A DNA stretch of 10,231 nt from positions 1-10,231 of the forward strand of contig JALLAP010000814.1 of the NCBI GenBank assembly GCA_036939355.1. The letters are read 5' to 3'. The notes under the pieces were generated by a model. The model saw nothing but the letters and a program-made list of their open reading frames with translations, was not told the origin of the DNA and ran no database searches. This stretch comes from Thalassiosira profunda (Eukaryota > Bacillariophyta > Thalassiosirophyceae > Thalassiosirales > Thalassiosiraceae). The stretch's first letter is position 1, and every line of letters starts with the position of its first letter. Shown piece by piece: positions 7,631 through 10,231 of this stretch. Made by a program: the position numbers and the translations under genes.

Positions 7631-8304
7631 ATGCGCTCCGAGAGAGGCCTGCAAGCGGCAGTTGGCGTCGTCCTAGCCTTCTCGTTGCTGTGGACGATTG
7701 CCATTTTGGTTCCGGACCCTGGTGCTAGTCGCGACGCAGCGCCGCAGGGCCTCGTGGTCAATGGAACGCGTTACGTTCTCGACTCCAACGTCGATCAGTC
7801 GGCAACTGGCTCGAGCGTCCACATCATGCACTCGTATGCGTCGTCTGCCACCGCTAAGAAGGTGAGTGGCATCCATTGCTTCTTTGCGACTGAATCGATT
7901 ACGCTCCACATCTCCCGCTAACAACAATCGCTTTTCCACGCTCGCAGACGCCCAAAGGCTCATCAACGACCACGCAACGAAGGCTCCAGTCGCAGCCGTC
8001 TCTAACCAGAACGTCCGTAGCAACAACCAATGGCACCTCGTCGAGCAAGAAGAGCGATCCGCTCCTTCCGCGGTGGGCGTGGTTTTCGCTCGTCGTCGTC
8101 TTCAACGCCAGTCGCTTCGTCAAGAAGAAGAAGCAGGAGGAGTTCGAAGAGGAAGATTGGTTCATGAAGAGCGGCCTCGACACCCAGCTGCAGTACATCG
8201 GCGTCCGAAAGTACGAGGAAGACTTCCTCAGCGTCGACGGATCGATGTATGGCTCCATGTCGCAGTGGAGCGGCGACGAATGTGATAAGTTTGACATGTG
8301 TTGA
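7631..8304 (+). CDS. Unrecognised putative membrane protein (two exons, 195 aa)
   Basis: Exon 1 (7631-7861) and exon 2 (7948-8304) flank an 86-nt GTGAGT...CGCAG intron in phase 0. Without splicing, the frame stops about 20 codons into the intron; with splicing it runs open to TGA at 8302-8304. Residues 8-26 (AAVGVVLAFSLLWTIAILV in the middle) form a hydrophobic segment after a short basic start, fitting a signal anchor. A possible glycosylation site NGT (about residue 42) and a Ser/Thr-rich, basic stretch (about 78-120) follow. A shorter hydrophobic patch WAWFSLVVVF lies at about 120-129. After it come KKKK and an acidic cluster (EEFEEED). The C-terminal 45 residues are rich in Tyr, Asp, Gly and Ser and end in CDKFDMC. 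I know no family for it. The 7631 ATG is chosen because it puts the hydrophobic segment at the N-terminus; 7529 is an alternative. It is convergent with thiamine pyrophosphokinase, with 164 bases between. Confidence 0.68.
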
Positions 8305-8468
8305 TCGGAGGGGGGTATTCTTCTGCACGTCCGATATCCAATGGTGGTTGGAAGTGCTCCCGTCTTCCTTTCTTTCCGGTGACGCTGATTGGTTGGCTGG
8401 TTCGTTGGATGTTGATATTTGTTGCGTCGAGAATTCATAGAGATGCTCTGTCTCCTTCTACCTGCATT

Positions 8469-9598
8469 TCATCTGTGCTTCACGATCATCTCCGCCGTAA
8501 ACAGCATAGGAGAGGACGTTTCCACCGTGACAACGTCGTCCAGCGCTCGATTCGACGAGCTCACGAGCCCACCAAACTCGAGGGGCACATCTCCGTCCAA
8601 ATTCCATTTGAGACCGGTCGTGATCACTTTTTCGCATCGACCAAGGATGGGAATGAGGCCGCACGTGGGCCCCTCGCCCACCTGACGACTCTGCTCCTCG
8701 TTCTCAAAGCTATCCCCAGGAAATCTGAGGCATATCTCATTCGTCGCCGGCGATTCCTTCAGCACAAAGGCGCACGTTTCCTCGTTGTACAGCGCGAGCG
8801 TTGTTCGTGCAAATGCCTCCTTCTTTCTCCACACGCAGATTGCGTTGACGCATCCCATCTCCTGGTCGAATCTCCCGCCGAAGGCTCCGTAGATGAATGC
8901 TCTGGATGCTCTCCCGTCGTTGCATGATTTTGCCATCCATTTTTCTACCGCCATCAGTGACTTCTGCTCGGTGGTTGGCACAAAAGATAATGCATGAAGC
9001 GCCTCTGTCAATCGATTGCAAACGGCTTCATGAACTGCACACTCACATCTAAATCGTGATGATTCTGGTCCTCGACGCGCACAATTGCAACTCCCCTCGC
9101 ATCGTAATATTCTCGCACATCGTCCCGGACCGAGTCCAAATCTCCCGTTATCACATCTGGCACATACTCTTCACCGCCCTCCCTCCCTTCCACTGCAATG
9201 GCAGCGGTGGCATCGTACAATCGATTCGCTCCGCCGTCGGCGCAGACGCGGTAGGAGGAGGCGTCCCAAAGAGCCCCGAGCACACCGGACAACTTGCCGT
9301 CGGATGCCCCGCTCGGTGCGATGGGGGTGTTGAGCAATACTAGCGCTGAGGGGATGCGGTTCACGCCGCTGTCACCCCTGGGCAAGAAGGGACTCTCATA
9401 GCGATGCACGTTTGGCGGGCTGTCATCTCCTGTTTGGGCAGCCGCTTTCGTGGGCGGGGATGCACTATCATCGGCCACTGCAGACATTGTTGCAATTGAG
9501 TGCAACTTGCGTGAGAGGAACGCCGATGATAGTCCGGCCGAGGCGAGGATCCAAGCGATGCAGAGAGTCGAGTTTGCAATGCGTCGTCCCCTAGCCAT
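8469..9598 (-). CDS. Thiamine pyrophosphokinase with plastid-type leader (two exons)
   Basis: It transfers pyrophosphate from ATP to thiamine, making thiamine diphosphate, the cofactor of pyruvate dehydrogenase, transketolase and related enzymes. Exon 1 is 9598-9047 and exon 2 is 8963-8469; the 83-nt GTGAGT...CAG intron is phase 0. The 348-residue protein shows the full family pattern: CADGGANRLYD (119-129), PDVITGDLDSVR (147-158) and DQNHHDLDK across the splice junction (177-185). YGAFGGRFDQEM (209-220) and YNEET follow. The C-terminal thiamine-binding domain has GPTCGLIP, TTGLKWNLDG and LEFGGLVSSSN, then VTVETS (330-335). The family is usually about 240-260 residues; the excess is N-terminal. 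Residues 1-26 form a signal peptide (ARGRR, then a hydrophobic run) ending SSA, with Phe27 next and a basic Ser-containing stretch after it. This is the bipartite plastid signature. Met38 (ATG at 9487) could start a leaderless form. The start is the first ATG, with A at -3 and G at +4. Confidence 0.94.
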
Positions 9599-9838
9599 TC
9601 TTCGCCGTTGCAATTGGCAGCCGTATCGGGAGGGCGGGGGGCCTCGGGGGGGGGCGCCGGCGCGGGCGCCGGGCGGTGGGCGTTATCTAGCTATTTTCAT
9701 TTTACGTACTCCTACTCCTACTCTCGCTTACTCATACTTCTTCTCATCTCACTCCTCCGCCACGCACACTTCCTCCTACCTCCCGCTCCTCCTGCGCGCC
9801 ACGCAGTCGCCGCCCCCTCCTCTCGCTGCTTCTCCAAC
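9599..9838. promoter_or_regulatory. Shared bidirectional promoter region (thiamine pyrophosphokinase / fibrillin)
   Basis: Only 240 bases separate two divergent start codons, so both promoters and 5' leaders must fit here. The left part is extremely G-rich on the plus strand (9628-9680). The right part, from about 9706, is a C/T-rich stretch with CTCCTA-type units leading up to the fibrillin ATG. There is no clear TATA box; TTTTCATTTTACG at about 9694-9706 is the only AT-rich patch. Confidence 0.6.
9628..9680 (+). other. G-quadruplex-forming motif with GC-rich palindromic core
   Basis: Runs of G of length 3, 3, 6 and 9 (9628-9654) are separated by 1, 1 and 4 bases, which satisfies the usual four-run quadruplex rule. 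Three more GGG runs follow by 9680. Between them lies a self-complementary-rich segment of GCGCC/GGCGC units (9653-9670) that could also form a hairpin. It lies within about 30-85 bases upstream of the thiamine pyrophosphokinase ATG. Confidence 0.6.
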
Positions 9839-10231
9839 ATGCGGGCCGTCCTCTTCCTCGCCGCCGCCAGCCTCGGCCGCGGCGCGGCGTTTAACCTCCC
9901 GGGTCTCTCCAACATCTTCCAGTCGCCCGCTCCAACATCAGCAGCTGGCGGCGGCAAGAAGCTGGCCTCTGAGGAATCCCAGCTGCTGGCGGCGATTAGC
10001 AACACGGGCAATGGCAAGGATGCCGACCTCGCGACGCAAGCTCGGGTCCTCTCGCTTGTGAGGAAGATGGAGACTGCCTCGCCGCCGAGTCCAACGCTGC
10101 TTTCCAATGTGGATGAGGCGAAATTGCTCGACGGCGACTGGTATTTGCAATACACTGCACCGAGCGAGATCGACGCGGACAGTGAGGGAGACGACAAATG
10201 GGTGGCTGTTGATGCGGCGGAGGGAGACGCA
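9839..10231 (+). CDS. PAP/fibrillin family plastid lipid-associated protein, 3' partial
   Basis: Fibrillins associate with plastoglobules, thylakoids or the stroma and are linked to plastid lipid and isoprenoid handling. The visible 131 codons run open to the window end. Residues 1-17 form a signal peptide (RAVLFLAAASLGRGAA) with Phe18 next, giving GAA|FNLPGL, the plastid-import signature of diatoms. A Ser/Pro/Ala/Gly transit-like stretch follows to about 40. The mature part starts like the PAP domain: a helix around LLAAISNTGNGKDADL (49-64), a second helix ARVLSLVRKMETA (68-80), a Pro-rich turn, then LLDGDWYLQYTAPSE (96-110). The last piece corresponds to the family's L-x-G-x-W-x-L-x-Y-T motif. 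The acidic run after 110 is where the beta-barrel continues outside the window. Which fibrillin subfamily it belongs to cannot be decided. The gene is divergent from thiamine pyrophosphokinase. Confidence 0.82.
   Translation, partial: MRAVLFLAAASLGRGAAFNLPGLSNIFQSPAPTSAAGGGKKLASEESQLLAAISNTGNGKDADLATQARVLSLVRKMETASPPSPTLLSNVDEAKLLDGDWYLQYTAPSEIDADSEGDDKWVAVDAAEGDA

Noticed and set aside
8298..8927. 209-codon plus-strand open frame overlapping the end of thiamine pyrophosphokinase
   Set aside because: It is antisense to exon 2, which carries the conserved thiamine-binding motifs; the translation resembles nothing and is low in structured segments.
9450..10197. Open frames at 9450-10061 (+) and 9718-10197 (-) around the fibrillin start
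   Set aside because: They are in other frames than the PAP/fibrillin reading, which has both a signal peptide and the GxWxLxYT motif. The alternatives are Ser/Pro/Arg/Thr low-complexity translations.
1..10231. A clustered novel system such as a defence locus, biosynthetic cluster or transposon
   Set aside because: The genes are unrelated housekeeping families in mixed orientation with their own introns. No terminal inverted repeats, target duplications, transposase, integrase or phage-like genes were seen.

Overview
The window reads as nuclear DNA from a photosynthetic stramenopile, most likely a diatom. It is eukaryotic: four genes need GT-AG introns of about 75-86 nt to restore conserved proteins. 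The genes are densely packed on both strands. Two neighbouring genes encode a signal peptide followed by a Phe at the predicted cleavage point (SSA|F and GAA|F), the plastid-import signature of algae with secondary red plastids. Short TTAGGG tracts also occur, matching the telomere repeat reported for diatoms. The exact species cannot be fixed from the sequence.

Layout, left to right. (1) 1-247 (+): the last three exons of a cullin, CUL4-like, including a 20-nt microexon. (2) 453-1646 (-): an RsuA/RluB-type pseudouridine synthase with an organelle-type leader. (3) 1647-2043: intergenic, with degenerate TTAGGG repeats. (4) 2044-4852 (-): a two-exon, 909-residue protein resembling the fungal DUF6604 family, of unknown function. 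(5) 4853-5282: a divergent promoter region, again with TTAGGG tracts, then a long pyrimidine-rich stretch. (6) 5283-7271 (+): an LCAT/PDAT-like alpha/beta-hydrolase with a basic leader and a very arginine-rich tail. (7) 7631-8304 (+): a two-exon putative membrane protein that I do not recognise. (8) 8469-9598 (-): a complete two-exon thiamine pyrophosphokinase with a plastid-type leader. (9) 9599-9838: a bidirectional promoter region with a strong G-quadruplex motif. (10) 9839 to the window end (+): the first part of a plastid lipid-associated protein (PAP/fibrillin), also with a plastid-type leader.

These are mostly single-copy housekeeping genes and do not form one pathway. The best-supported functional link is the head-to-head pair of thiamine pyrophosphokinase and fibrillin. 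Both appear plastid-targeted and they share about 240 bp of upstream DNA. I see no mobile element, CRISPR array, tRNA, rRNA or defence-type cluster. The main results are the reconstructed gene models, the possible plastid thiamine pyrophosphokinase, the DUF6604-like protein in an alga, and the TTAGGG (telo-box-like) tracts upstream of two genes.
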